Source of the DNA: Hyperoodon ampullatus
Taxonomy: Eukaryota > Chordata > Mammalia > Artiodactyla > Ziphiidae
Direction: 5' to 3'
NCBI GenBank assembly: GCA_949752795.1
Contig: OX457068.1
Coordinates: 56,386,516-56,450,515, forward strand
DNA: 64,000 nt
Positions 34,430 to 45,519 of this stretch are shown in pieces (the first letter of the stretch is position 1; each line of letters starts with the position of its first letter). A program made the translations under genes and the position numbers. The notes beneath the pieces were generated by a model. It worked only from the letters and a program-made list of their open reading frames with translations. It was not told the origin of the DNA and made no database searches.

Positions 34430-36100
34430 AACAAGTAAAATATAAGTTCATAGTTTTATTAATGTCTTCTGTTGTTGTTGCTTTTGTGATTACTGAATGC
34501 CCATTTCAGGGTGTTTCTATGTCTAAAATGCTTAGAAAATACCAAACCTTTCTAACTCCAAGGGTTTGGCAGATCTCATTTTTGCCAGCCTTTAAGGGCA
34601 GCTGCAAAAGCCTGTTTTGACACATAAAATTTAGTTTTAGGATTTTTTGGGTTTTTTTTTCAGCTGCTAATGTTTCATGTTGAGCCAAAATATGGACAGC
34701 ACCCTGCCAGCCATATTGTATTACATTATGAAACTGCAAATTGCATTAACAAGATAATCTAATAGCTTTTTCTGAGACAGGAAAAATGTGCACCATCATT
34801 TTCTAAAGGGCAGGGAGAAAATGGCATCCTTTTGGACAGCAGTAGATGTGGAGAAAAGAATTCAGCCCAAGTGAGACTTTGGGCTTCTTTCTGTGACAGA
34901 CATCACCCTCCGAGTCATTCTGCCAGTCGTCCAGCAGCATACGGTATAATCTGGGAGATGTGATTTCTCATCATCACCTTGTTACCTCTCTGCAGCATGA
35001 AAATGAAATTACTAATTGCAGGTAAATATAAAATCTCCCTGGAAGAGTTTTCCTTTGACATAAGATGACAGCTTTAAATTTTTGTACTTAATAAGATGGA
35101 CCAAGTTTAAGAAAGTTTCTCTTTCTTGGCATGAGGAGTTGTAGACAGTAAGGTATCTTCAACTTTATAAAAGAAAAAAAAAGATTGTAATCCCTCAAGC
35201 AATCTACTCTAGTATTTCTTGTCTTAAAAATATCCAAATGTTCTAAGAAAGTAGAATTCAGCTCCTAACTCTCCCCCCAGAACCTTACTCAAGTCACCAA
35301 AGAGATGGTAGAGTGAGAAAAGATATTTATCAATGCTGAATCTGAATCCTGGTGTGTGTCATGTGATGGAACTAAGTCAAAGGAAGGTGGTGGGGCAGAC
35401 ACAAGAGCCATGAAAGAGCTATTCATGATGAGTGGGCTTTAGTACTGAAGAGTAGGGGGTAAGGGCTGATGGTCCAGGTAGACAATGGGAGACATGAGTC
35501 TGCCCATTGGGTAACCCACCCACCCCACATGTACTCTTCCACCTTTTTCATGTCCATGTTGATTAATAACATCTGAAACTTAGTGAAGACCAAGCTATGA
35601 GAAAGTCTAAAACTGCAATAATAGGAGACAATTTCAGCCCCGTATTCCAATAGGAGCAGAGGCACCTCACACAAATTTAAAAGCAGTAGAAATATTTTCA
35701 AACTTGACCATTCACCATAATGCATTCTAGCACCAGCTAGAACTCTGTATTCCCCTCACACAGATTAGGAAAAATAAATATATTTTTGATATAAGGTCAG
35801 AAAATACACATATTGCAGAGCAGTTAAATGGGTGGGAATAGCAATTATGTTAGGAAAGAAGACATATTTATAAATAGCAACTGCTTTTTTCTTTAAAAAA
35901 AAGTTGAAAACTGGGATGACAAAATAATTGACTCATGACAAAGGCAGTAGCTGACTTGAAGAAAGAACTAATGCAAGCACATAATCACAATGTAGATTCT
36001 GAAAAAGCACACTGAGCAGTCACGATCAGAATTGAAATGACATAAAACCAAGTAAATTATGTGGAGAACAGGCTTAAGGACACTCAAATTACAGAATAAA
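34430..36100. other. Single-copy DNA with a conserved-element candidate
   Basis: No repeat or exon recognised. The part 34640-35060 is entered separately. Minus-strand frames of 77 and 100 codons here have no recognisable domain. Confidence 0.5.
34640..35060. promoter_or_regulatory. Candidate conserved non-coding element
   Basis: Repeat-free sequence with clustered homeodomain-type and POU-type words: gcaaattgcattaacaagat at 34737-34756, ataatctaatagc just after, and gaaattactaattgcaggta at 35006-35025. The style is that of mammalian developmental enhancers. The call is inference; conservation was not testable here. Confidence 0.3.
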
Positions 36101-36107
36101 TGAATAT

Positions 36108-36176
36108 AAAAGGGAAAGGAAGAAAGGAAAAGAAAGAGGGAAGGAAGGAAGGAAGGAAGGAAGGAAGGAGAAAGAA
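36108..36176 (+). repeat. 69-bp homopurine tract with (GGAA)n core
   Basis: Every base from 36108 to 36176 is A or G, including a run of GGAA units at about 36138-36168. Such tracts can adopt triplex (H-DNA) structures and GGAA runs can bind ETS factors. Neither is shown by the sequence alone. Confidence 0.95.
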
Positions 36177-36209
36177 TAAAAGGAAGAAATTAAGAAAGAA
36201 GAAATGAGA

Positions 36210-37479
36210 GATGTCAGTGGAGATCATCTTGTGAAATCCTGTGCTCCTAAAGAAGAGAAAAAGATCAAAGAAACAAAAATAATCACAAAGACTGTAGAAG
36301 AACTAATACATTTATCTGACATAAGACTTGCTCCTGAAGATGGAAGGTCTTCAACGTACACAAGTTAAAATGAATTCATATCTAAACAATATGCTAGTGA
36401 AATAATGGAATTTAAAGAATAAAAATAAAATTTTAATGTATCTTCACAGAACAAAATATCACATATGTACAATTATAGGAAGATTGGTGATAACTCTGAA
36501 TATAAACCTGTCTCGCATTTTCTCAATGAAGACTTTGAAAAAATGGAACCACCTTGAAAACATATTACAAGTTCTAATAAAAATAATTAATTTATTAAAT
36601 TACTTGCCCAGGCATGTTTAAATTCACATGTTATAAAACTGGTAGTTGAGAATTATATTTTTTACTCCAACTTAGATCATGAAACAATTTTGTTCAAACT
36701 CTTAGCATGGACCTTTGGTGTCAATCTCTTCATCATTATCAGAATCACTTTAAGATCATTTAAGCTACTAGGTTACACCATTAGAGGCTGCAAAGTTTCA
36801 ACTTGTTGACTTACAGAAGAACGATTGCCTGTGGCTAGGTCTAAAAGTCTTATCAAACCCAGTATCTTCCATATAAGTTTGATGAGTTATGGCTGTTTTG
36901 AATATGTGTTAAAATACAACCAATAGAAATTTAATATACAGCTACAAGTTTTCATTTTAATAACATTAAGACAGTTTAAAAATCATAAAGATGTATATTG
37001 TCAACAATGTATCTATGTGGCCTATGCTTTTTAAAAAAAACCGTTTTCAATGGTTAATTTACAATGCAGCCCAACACTTGCCATCATGAAGTAGTACCCC
37101 CAGGAATAATGAAGACAATTCAGTTAAACTCTTTGCCTTCTGGTTCTATGGGATAGTTTTGTGAACCCTTAAAACCTGCACTGATCGAGGTGGTTTCAAG
37201 CTAACGTGTCTCCACAACCAATTCTGTGTTCCTTGTAAGAGAGATGCTGAAAGGACTAGGTAAATCAACTCTCTCTATGCTGAGGCTGGATTCAGATTTC
37301 TCTTTTGTATTATGAACAACCAGATTCCAACTGAAGAAAGAGTTAGAGTTCTCAAATTCTATATCTAGCTAAGAAGAAGTGATCCACATGTGAAGACCAA
37401 AAGACCACATCAATCATAAAAGAACTTGAGAAAAGTAACACCTATGTACACTTTCTTTTTTGTTTGCTTGTTTTTTGGA

Positions 37480-37480
<1 letters not shown>
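36210..37480. other. Single-copy AT-rich DNA, no gene seen
   Basis: No repeat, exon or RNA gene recognised. A faint similarity to a MER5-type DNA transposon near 36715-36800 was too weak to call. Confidence 0.5.

Positions 37481-37524
<44 letters not shown>
37481..37524. repeat. (TA)n microsatellite, 44 bp
   Basis: Uninterrupted TA dinucleotides next to a T/G-rich stretch. Unlike the tract at 1.8 kb, no L1 sequence was recognised around it. Confidence 0.97.
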
Positions 37525-37525
<1 letters not shown>

Positions 37526-37799
37526 TTTCTAAAACAAACTTAGAAGGCATATCCTTTTTTTATAAATTCAGATTATATATAGTATATGTTTTTGGAAATA
37601 TACTTCATATAAGAATAAAATAATTTAATTATAATAGACTTTAATCAAAAACAGAAGCTCAAACTTGGAGGAAGGAACTGCAGATATTTAACTTTCTTAA
37701 TTTATTCATAAAAGCTAATATGGTAAAGAAATTAAAAACTGAGTTTAATTAATTTCAATACTTCCTAATTCTGTGAGTCTGTGTTGATTACTAACATCT

Positions 37800-37955
37800 C
37801 TGTGAGTGGATCTTCTCATTTATAACACTGGATAATTCCTGAATCTGCCTCATGTGGTTGTCATGAAGATGATACACATTCTCACATGTGAAGTACTGAC
37901 AACATGGTCAGGTCACAGTAAGTCATTAATAAAATGTCACTGTGATTATTGTTAC
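37800..37955 (+). repeat. MIR SINE fossil (weak)
   Basis: cttctcatttataacactgg, cctcatgtggttgtcatgaa and a tail like ggtcacagtaagtcattaat resemble MIR core and tail ('gttgtgaggattaaatgag ... agtaagcgctcaataaat'). Confidence 0.6.
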
Positions 37956-37959
37956 CACT

Positions 37960-40900
37960 GAACATACTAGGAAATCAACAGATGTTATTCCATTCTCAAA
38001 GATTATAATTTAAAAAATATTGGCTCGGCAGTGAGATTTGGTGTAATTTTTATTTTAAATATTTTTTCTCATCTATATTTTAATTCATTTCTTTCTGAAA
38101 TGATTACCTATTACTTGGACAATTTTAACTATATAATAATTAAAATAAATGACCACAACTATGAAATTCATTTAAAAAATAAATGCAAATTTGTCATAAT
38201 TCAGTTTGTAATAGAACAGTAAATCAATATTCTCCATCCCAATAATTGTGTGTGGCAAAATCGTATAAATGTCCTGAGTTCTAGATTATTACATGCCAAG
38301 AAATTAGAAAAAAACCTTCTCCCCATCAACAGACATATTACATAAAATAAAAGTTAATTAATAAACTATGCAGACCTCCATAGATTGAAATGTTATAAAT
38401 TTTATATTTGTTATTTGCCCACTACTCTTTTATTGTAATTTAATGGTAGTGAGGTGGTTTTACTTGGTATGTGGTACGTCTATGGAAACAGCATATCTCC
38501 ATAAAGCAGTAGTGCTAGTTACCACAGAATGCAGGGCACACCTTGCTGCTGCTTTTTTTGGTATTCAGTCAGGATGTGGGCATGAGCATGGTAATGTAAC
38601 TGCCTGCAATAGTAGCATACATTGAGTATATCCTTCAAATTCTTCATGGAAACATGGTGAAAATTAGATTATTAAAAAACTTTATTACGTCTTCTGTGCA
38701 GGTGGAAATAGCCAGACTTGAGAGACCAAGAGTAAATACTAAAATTAGCTGGAATACTTCAGTGTTCACATCGATAAACTGGGTGAATGCTAGGGGTAAT
38801 AATAAAAGAGAGTCTTAACAAAACTTTATATGTTTAATAGAGGTGCCAAAGTTTGAAGGTCACATATTAGTATATCTCCAATTGTATGAGTGGAATCTCA
38901 AACCTCAAATGAACCTGAGTATTATATGTTAAACATCTTAATTAGATCAAAACTGCCTTATAGCATTTGTTTCTCTGTTCTCTACTGAAGTAGCATTTGA
39001 TAAGGAGTAGCTTTTCTTGATGGTGATGAAAATGACTATGAAATGTCAAAAGGTATGATGTCACTGTGCCTTCCTCACACCATGGTCCTTGCTAGTGGGA
39101 AGGAGAGAGTATGAGCAGATATGACACAGGAATGACCTTGGAGAAGACCTAAAAGTAACCTTAAAGATCTGTAAAGCTGCATTTTGATAAAATCAGTGAG
39201 TAGAGTAATAATGCTATATTTCCAAACACACTTAGGAGTCAAAATGAATAGACTGAAAGGCAGAGATTCTCCCCCCAGCTGTGTAGGGATCATCAGACCA
39301 TTATGTTTATCCTCAGCAAAATGGTTTGGGTTGAAATTATTTTTTTAAGGGCATCATTTCTCATAGAAAAACTTCATCATTAATTTGCCAGTTGAATATC
39401 CCATAAGATATTGAAAGGTGTTAATGAATATAGAGTGAGTATTTTGATTTAAAAAACATGTGCATTCCCCATTGTTCAATAATAATAGGGATGAATAACA
39501 TCTATTTTAGGTTTTCAGATGTAATTTATGGTGATAAGACTTTAAGAGAGAAGATGTATGAGCTGATGGATGATATACATATAGTTGAAACACAGGTAAT
39601 GATTGTGACAGGTTTTGCGTTAGGTTATGAGAATCTGAAAACAAAGTAGTTAAAAAAACTGCTGTAAAAGAGAGTGAATTAATAAACTCTGTTAAAACAA
39701 GTGCTCAGATTCCTATACTGTACATCTTAATTTCTGGTTTAAGAGGTTCCCTGCCAAACAAAACATGATCAGTCAAATCTTCAGTGGGGAAGGGGAGGGG
39801 TGGTTTCTGGAAACCTTTAGGATTTGACATTGAATAACCCATATATCATCTCTATAAAGAGCAATGATGACAAAAAACATGAAGAAGGCAGAGAAATTAA
39901 CTCCTGGTTTATCCACTGATGTATTTCTATTATTCCTTCAAATGAAAAGATACTTCAGCACAGTTCTTTAGTGATATACTCTCCTAATACCCTTAATTTA
40001 TTTCTCTTCATAGATTATCTTTACCACAACCGTCATTAATCATTACATACTTATGTGCTTGATAATGTGTATATTTTTGTCTGTTTCCCCCACACTTCTG
40101 TAGGAAATAATTGTGGTAGCTATCCCATCCCTCCCATCATGGCAAGAAAACATAGACTAAGCTCAGGAAAGATTCTATAAGTCCTTGCAGAGAGCAAGTA
40201 TCATAAGCATGTCATGCACAGTACCTGGTAAGCTCAGAGCATGATGTAGTGTTTCCATCATCATGGCTATTAAGGAAGAGGATCAGGTCACCAACTAAGA
40301 AATCCTGCTTCCTGGAATGAGGTCAAAGTGAGAAGAAATTGACCCAGCTAGGTGTTGTTCTAGATAGCAATCAGGTAACCAAGGGCACAGTGTTCAAAAG
40401 GTATACTTATCTAAGGTATGCTTCTGGCTATGTTTGTTCCAGATGATTCCAACTGGTGGAGAGCATATAGGAGATGAAATGGAGAATTTAGTCATAAGAA
40501 GAAGGGCCAGAGAGTCTTAGCATGGTACCAGGGGCCCCATATTCCAAGTAGGGTTCAGGGCCTGGCTTTGGCTCTAGGAGTAGTTTAGACAGGGAATCAG
40601 ATGGAATGTAAAAACCAGAGTTCTTAGTGGATGTTGAGTGCTACACACTGGAAAAGCAGTGTGTAGAGAAACATGAGTTGGAGAGAAGCTTCTATTTATT
40701 AAAACTCCTCTCTGTGCTTTTCATATGAAAATGTAGGAGTCTAATGTGATCACTGAACTCCCTCCTGTCTCAATGAAACCTTGAATCTAGGTAGCACTTT
40801 TGTCTTTACTAGGGGAATAATTGTCCCACACCATGACCTTTCAAAGCCTGAGCAATATTTCTTTCCAGCACTGACATGCTTAGGGTCACATAAGAAAATG

Positions 40901-41060
40901 CTCCATAGAGCTCTACTGTTTTCCAGCAATGCTGCGGTCACTGGCTCAAAATTGGGCATAGTAATCGCCCTTCTCCTGCAAATACCACCTTTGGAATGTG
41001 GAGAGAAAAGAATGCTCATTAACATTCTTTGATTGTAGTCCCCTTGACTGTGGATGTTTG
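37960..41060. other. Single-copy AT-rich DNA, no gene seen
   Basis: Three kilobases without a recognisable repeat or exon. A perfect 10-bp inverted repeat with a 6-base loop sits at 40641-40666. A 128-codon minus-strand frame at the right end runs out of the L1 tail, its lysine run being the poly(A) tail, and is rejected as a gene. Confidence 0.5.
40641..40666. repeat. Perfect 10-bp inverted repeat (hairpin)
   Basis: CTACACACTG at 40641-40650 is exactly complementary to CAGTGTGTAG at 40657-40666, with loop GAAAAG. Too short for a microRNA precursor. No function assigned. Confidence 0.75.
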
Positions 41061-41063
41061 GTA

Positions 41064-42903
41064 AAGGATAATGTTTTTTTTTTTCTTTTTTTTTTTTTTT
41101 ATTAGTTTCTGCTTTATAACAAAGTGAATCAGTCATACATATACATCTGTTCCCACATCCCTTCCCTCATGCATCTCCCTCCCTCCCACCCTCCCCATCC
41201 CACCCCTCCAGGCGGTCACAAAGCACCGAGCTGATCTCCCTGTGCTCTGCGGCTGCTTCCCACTATCTATCTACCTTACGTTTGGTAGTGTATATATGTC
41301 CATGCCTCTCTTTCCCTTTGTCACAGCTTACCCTTCCCCTTCCCCATATCCTCAAGTCCATTCTCAAGTAGGTCTGTGTCTTTATTCCCGTTTTACCCCT
41401 AGGTTCTTCATGACATTTTTTTTTTTAAATTCCATATATATGTGTTAGCATACGGTATTTGTCTTTCTCTTTCTGACTTACTTCACTCTGTATGACAGAC
41501 TCTAGGTCTATCCACCTCATTACAAATAGCTCAGTTTCGTTTCTTTTTATGGCTGAGTAATATTCCATTGTATATATGTGCCACATGTTCTTTATCCATT
41601 CATCCGATGATGGACACTTAGGTTGTTTCCAGCTCCGGGCTATTGTGAATAGAGCTGCAATGAACATTTTGGTACATGTCTCTTTTTGAATTATGGTTTT
41701 CTCAGGGTATATGCCTAGTAGTGGGATTGCTGGGTCATATGGTAGTTCTATTTTTAGTTTTTTAAGGAACCTCCATACTGTTCTCCATAGTGGCTGTACC
41801 AATTCACATTCCCACCAGCAGTGCAAGAGTGTTCCCTTTTCTCCACACCCTCTCCAGCATTTATTGTTTCTAGATTTCTTGATGATGGCCATTCTGACTG
41901 GTGTGAGATGATATCTCATTGTAGTTTTGATTTGCATTTCTCTAATGATTAATGATGTTGAGCATTCTTTCATGTGTTTGTTGGCAGTCTGTATATCTTC
42001 TTTGGAGAAATGCCTATTTAAGTCTTCTGCCCATTTTTGGATTGGGTTGTTTGTTTTTTTGCTTTTGAGCTGCATGAGCTGTTTATAAATTTTGGAGATT
42101 AATCCTTTGTCAGTTGCTTCATTTGCAAATATTTTCTCCCATTCTGAGGGTTGTCTTTTGGTCTTTTTTATGGTTTCCTTTGCTGTGCAAAAGCTTTGAA
42201 GTTTCATTAGGTCCCATTTGTTTATCTTTGTTTTTATTTCCATTTCTCTAGGAGGTGGGTCCAAAAGGATCTTACTGTGATTTATGTCATAGAGTGTTCT
42301 ACCTATGTTTTCCTCTAAGAGTTTGATAGTTTCTGGCCTTACATTTAGGTCTTTAATCCATTTTGAGCTTATTTTTGTGTATGGTGTTAGGGAATGATCT
42401 AATCTCATACTTTTACATGTCCCTGTCCAGTTTTCCCAGCACCACTTATTGAAGAGGCTGTCCTTTCTCCACTGTACATTCCTGCCTCCTTTATCAAAGA
42501 TAAGTTGGCCATATGTGCGTGGGTTTATCTCTAGGCTTTCTATCCTGATCCACTGATCTATCTTTCTGTTTTTATGCCAGTACCACACTGTCTTAATTAC
42601 TGTAGCTTTGTAGTATAGTCTGAAGTCAGGCAGCCTGATTCCTCCAGCTCCGTTTTTCGTTCTCAAGATTGCTTTGGCTATTCGGGGTCTTTTGTTTTTC
42701 CAAACAAATTTTGAAATTTTTTGTTCTAGTTCTGTGAAAAATGCCAGTGGTAGTTTGATAGGGATTGCATTGAATCTGTAGATTGCTTTGGGTAATAGAG
42801 TCATTTTCACAATATTGATTCTTCCAATCCAGGAGCATGGTATATCTCTCCATCTATTTATATCATCTTTAATTTCTTTCATCAGTGTCAAGGATAATGT
42901 TTT
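41064..42903. repeat. Perfect 14-bp target-site duplication pair
   Basis: aaggataatgtttt occurs at 41064-41077 and again at 42890-42903, directly bordering the L1 tail and its truncated 5' end. On the strand of the element the duplicated site starts AAAA, fitting the L1 endonuclease preference. Confidence 0.92.
41078..42889 (-). mobile_element. Young 5'-truncated L1, minus strand
   Basis: About 1.8 kb. On the minus strand it runs from the middle of ORF2 (first L1-derived base 42889) through the undamaged ORF2 C-terminus, a 3'UTR of about 300 bases, an AATAAA signal (reverse complement of TTTATT at 41098-41103) and a poly(A) tail of about 25 A with one interruption. The flanking duplication is perfect and the coding part has no disabling change, so it is the youngest-looking L1 of the window. 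ORF1, the endonuclease and the catalytic part of the reverse transcriptase are missing, so it cannot move on its own. Confidence 0.97.
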
Positions 42904-42936
42904 GAAAAAGTTAGATATCAAAACGTTCTTTTCCAT
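41425..42936 (-). pseudogene. L1 ORF2 C-terminal half, open for 487 codons
   Basis: The open frame has 503 codons. Residues 1-16 come from host flank and the duplicated target site and are a chance in-frame fusion; from residue 17 the frame is L1 ORF2. The reverse-transcriptase palm with the FADD motif lies upstream of the truncation and is absent. What remains is the thumb-like region (about 17-120) and the C-terminal region with the cysteine-rich zinc knuckle C360-x3-C364-x7-H372-x4-C377, then the usual end ...LTHIYGI and stop. The absence of any frameshift over 1.46 kb, against several in the other copies, points to recent insertion. It is not a host gene: no promoter, no catalytic residues. 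Typed as pseudogene because the element is truncated, not because this part is damaged. Confidence 0.95.
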
Positions 42937-43585
42937 GAAACAACCACCACTATATTAATTTATAAATGTTAATCAGTAATGAGTTGGATAATAGTTCAAC
43001 TTCATTATTGATATAGTGAGTTCATGGGGTTGCTAGGAATCTAACCTCCTTGAGGCTTTCAATGGAAACATGAGTTCTGTGTTCCAAACATGTGACTTCA
43101 AAAGAGTCTTGCAGAATTATTTGTGTTTATGTCAGTGTTACTTTTACTAATGTTAGTTTCTGGTTTTTATTAGGCTTAACATGATAGTCCTCACAATAGT
43201 TCATTAAACAACTAAAACAAAGAAAAAAAAAAAACTCTCTTACCTCACACTTATTTTTCCAAAGACCTCCACAAGACCTGTTAGTCCGCTGAAAAAAAGC
43301 AAAAGTCCAAGGGCACATGTTGTCAACCACTGTCATTCCCACATACTTGTACCTTAGAGTCAGCAAAAGCAGCCTCTCCTCTCTCACTCCTAAACTCATG
43401 AGACTAAAAAGAAAAGGGAAAGCAAGGCATCAAGTCTGAGATATTTTATTCAACCCTATGACCTATGATAACATAAAGAAATCAATTCTCTGTTTAGTAA
43501 GACCTCATTTCCTAAAAGATAAGCCTCCTATATATTGAAATGTCCTCTATCCCCCCAGGGCATAGGAACACCACACTTGAGAGTG
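42905..43585. other. Single-copy DNA, no gene seen
   Basis: No recognisable repeat. A 90-codon minus-strand frame with an A-run-derived Phe stretch is rejected. Confidence 0.5.
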
Positions 43586-43589
43586 TTAT

Positions 43590-43760
43590 TGCTGTCTTTC
43601 CTTAGTATATGCTCTTCAGAAAGTCTCTTAACATTTCCACGCCTGCCTTTGCCCTTCTGCAAATTAATCTTGTAATACCCATTTCAAAAGAATGATAGGG
43701 AGCTTTTGACATGTGTAACAAGGACTTTGAGATCCTCAGATGAAAGAAGCTTCGGATGTA
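43590..43760 (+). repeat. MIR SINE fossil (weak)
   Basis: agaaagtctcttaacatttc, cccttctgcaaattaatctt and acaaggactttgagatcctc follow the MIR sequence order ('aagttacttaacctct ... catctgtaaaatgg ... agcactt'). Confidence 0.6.
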
Positions 43761-43769
43761 CAAAAGCAT

Positions 43770-44550
43770 TATCCTTGTTGGTTGTGCATTTTTTGCTATG
43801 GTCTAATTGAGGGGAGGGATTAAGGGAGATTAATTGTGCATATGATCTGTCTAATCAGTTAAAGAGAGCACAGGATGCTCATGACCTTCAAGAATACCAA
43901 ATAAAACTATGTACCAAGGCAGTTTCCTGAGTTTAGTTTATTGTTTCAGCAGAGGTTGAGCTAGGAAAGAAATGGAAGTGCTTGGGTTTTGAGACAATAC
44001 AACTGAGAAGGAGTATAAAGGCAGAAATGCATGCATATAATGTGAGTAAATATTGTGAGCAAAAAGGTCGGACCTTAAAACAAAGATTTTTAAATCCCAT
44101 TTTTTTCTCCTTATATTAGTGTGCTTTGTGGTGTCGGAAATGTGATAGTTCTCATTTCACTGCCTAAAAAATGGGTTGAGGAGAGAAACCACATGACTTA
44201 ATCTCCTCAATCCTCTGTATTCCTCAGTAAAAATAAGATTCAATAATAGGTGCTCCGTTCCTCTAATCTATTGAGAGGGAAGTATTAACCGAATAGAAAG
44301 AATGCCCCTTGGAGAGAAAGCCATGATTATTGTTACAGAGGTCAATAAAGTTCAAAATTTTTAATCACAAAGACTGTGAATCGCATTGTGAGTCCTGCCC
44401 TTCAGCTTTACAAGCTCTTTTTAAGTCCATCAACCAATCCTAAGGAGGGAAGTCTGGTACTTTCTTTGGCTTGGTAAGTATCGCAAATGTAATTGCTTTC
44501 CTCTATCATCTAATAACCTCATTGTCCTTTTAACTTTTTCTTTTCTTTTT
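43770..44550. other. Single-copy DNA, no gene seen
   Basis: A possible MIR trace near 44170-44250 (tgacttaatctcctcaatcc) is too short to be certain. Nothing else recognised. Confidence 0.45.
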
Positions 44551-44554
44551 GAAG

Positions 44555-44880
44555 AGTTTATTATTTTAATTGTATTTTGTTTTTATTTTTTAGTTTCAAT
44601 TAACTGTAGATTCACAGGAAGTTGCAAAGATACAGTATTATGGAGAGTTCCCCTGCTCTCTTTACCCATCTTCCCCCAATAGGTACATCTTACATTGCTA
44701 TAATACGATATCAGAAACAAGAATTATATAGGCACTATGTGTGTTTAAAGTTCTATTCCAATTTATCTCATGATTGTGTAAACACCACTGCAATCAGGAT
44801 TTAGAAATATTCTGTCCCCACAAAGATCTCCCTGATGCTCTTTTTACCCTGCAACATATGCACAAACCATATCCTTTAAC
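44555..44880 (-). mobile_element. Old L1M 3'UTR fragment, minus strand
   Basis: gattcacaggaagttgcaaa, cccccaataggtacatctta, tgtgtaaacaccactgcaat and ccacaaagatctccctgat are landmarks of the reversed 3'UTR of old mammalian L1M subfamilies. No coding part. A short direct repeat with a hairpin follows at 44864-44910. Confidence 0.8.
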
Positions 44881-44910
44881 TTTCTGTTAAGTTAAAGTTA
44901 AACCATATCC
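44864..44910. repeat. 11-bp direct repeat around an 8-bp hairpin
   Basis: aaaccatatcc occurs at 44864-44874 and 44900-44910. Between them TTTAACTT (44875-44882) pairs with AAGTTAAA (44889-44896) across TCTGTT. It looks like a small local template-switch duplication at the edge of the old L1 fragment. Confidence 0.7.
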
Positions 44911-44954
44911 ATGTCATAAATTCTATATGATATATAAAATTGTACATACAGCTT

Positions 44955-45100
44955 ATAGTTACAAAGTGCTTTTACATATTATATATAACACTTCCAAGAT
45001 GTGGAAAAGTAAAAATCCTTAGTTTATGGATAAGTTTTAAGAAATTACAGAACTACTAAGATACAGAAGCTGAAGTTACAACCTCATGCTGTTTCTCAAT
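44955..45100 (-). repeat. MIR SINE fossil, reverse orientation (weak)
   Basis: acaaagtgcttttacatatt and atggataagttttaagaaat with agatacagaagctgaagtta match the reversed MIR tail and core at low identity. Confidence 0.5.
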
Positions 45101-45389
45101 ATTGACACTAACAATGCAATAGAATTTTCCGGAAAAATGGAAATTGAATACAGACAATCACTTAGGGTTTTTTAGGCTCCAAACTGTCCTTGTGTAATAG
45201 AGTTAGGGACTGCCACTGTTCCTGAAATTAAGGGGAACCAAGAGCAAATCCTTCTCCTCCCCGTAAATTACCAGAGTTATAGAGACCTAGACATGTGGTG
45301 AAGATCTAAAGAGATAACGACAATGGAAGCATATTCATAAGCTTTCACCTATAAATAAAAATATGTGTCATTATCATAATTATGATATT

Positions 45390-45510
45390 AACTAGATTAT
45401 AAAATGGATATAACCATACTACTGACTCTAGAGAGGTGCTGTGAGGATTAACACAGATAAGACACATCAAATTCTCATCACACTCTCTGACTCGTAAACT
45501 CTGAATGCAT
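45390..45510 (+). repeat. MIR SINE fossil (core and tail)
   Basis: ttataaaatggatataacca then ggtgctgtgaggattaacac matches the MIR core and 'gttgtgaggattaaatga' block well. The rest is eroded. Confidence 0.75.
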
Positions 45511-45519
45511 GTTCTATCC

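Noticed and set aside
36715..36800. A MER5-type DNA transposon
   Set aside because: Only one short resemblance (atcagaatcactttaag) with no terminal inverted repeat visible.
40750..41136. A 128-codon minus-strand frame
   Set aside because: Part of it translates the L1 poly(A) tail (a lysine run) and the rest is featureless flank. No domain or splice support.
41425..42936. A 503-codon open frame as a host gene
   Set aside because: From residue 17 it is the C-terminal part of L1 ORF2, flanked by a poly(A) tail and a perfect target-site duplication. The first 16 residues are chance flank.
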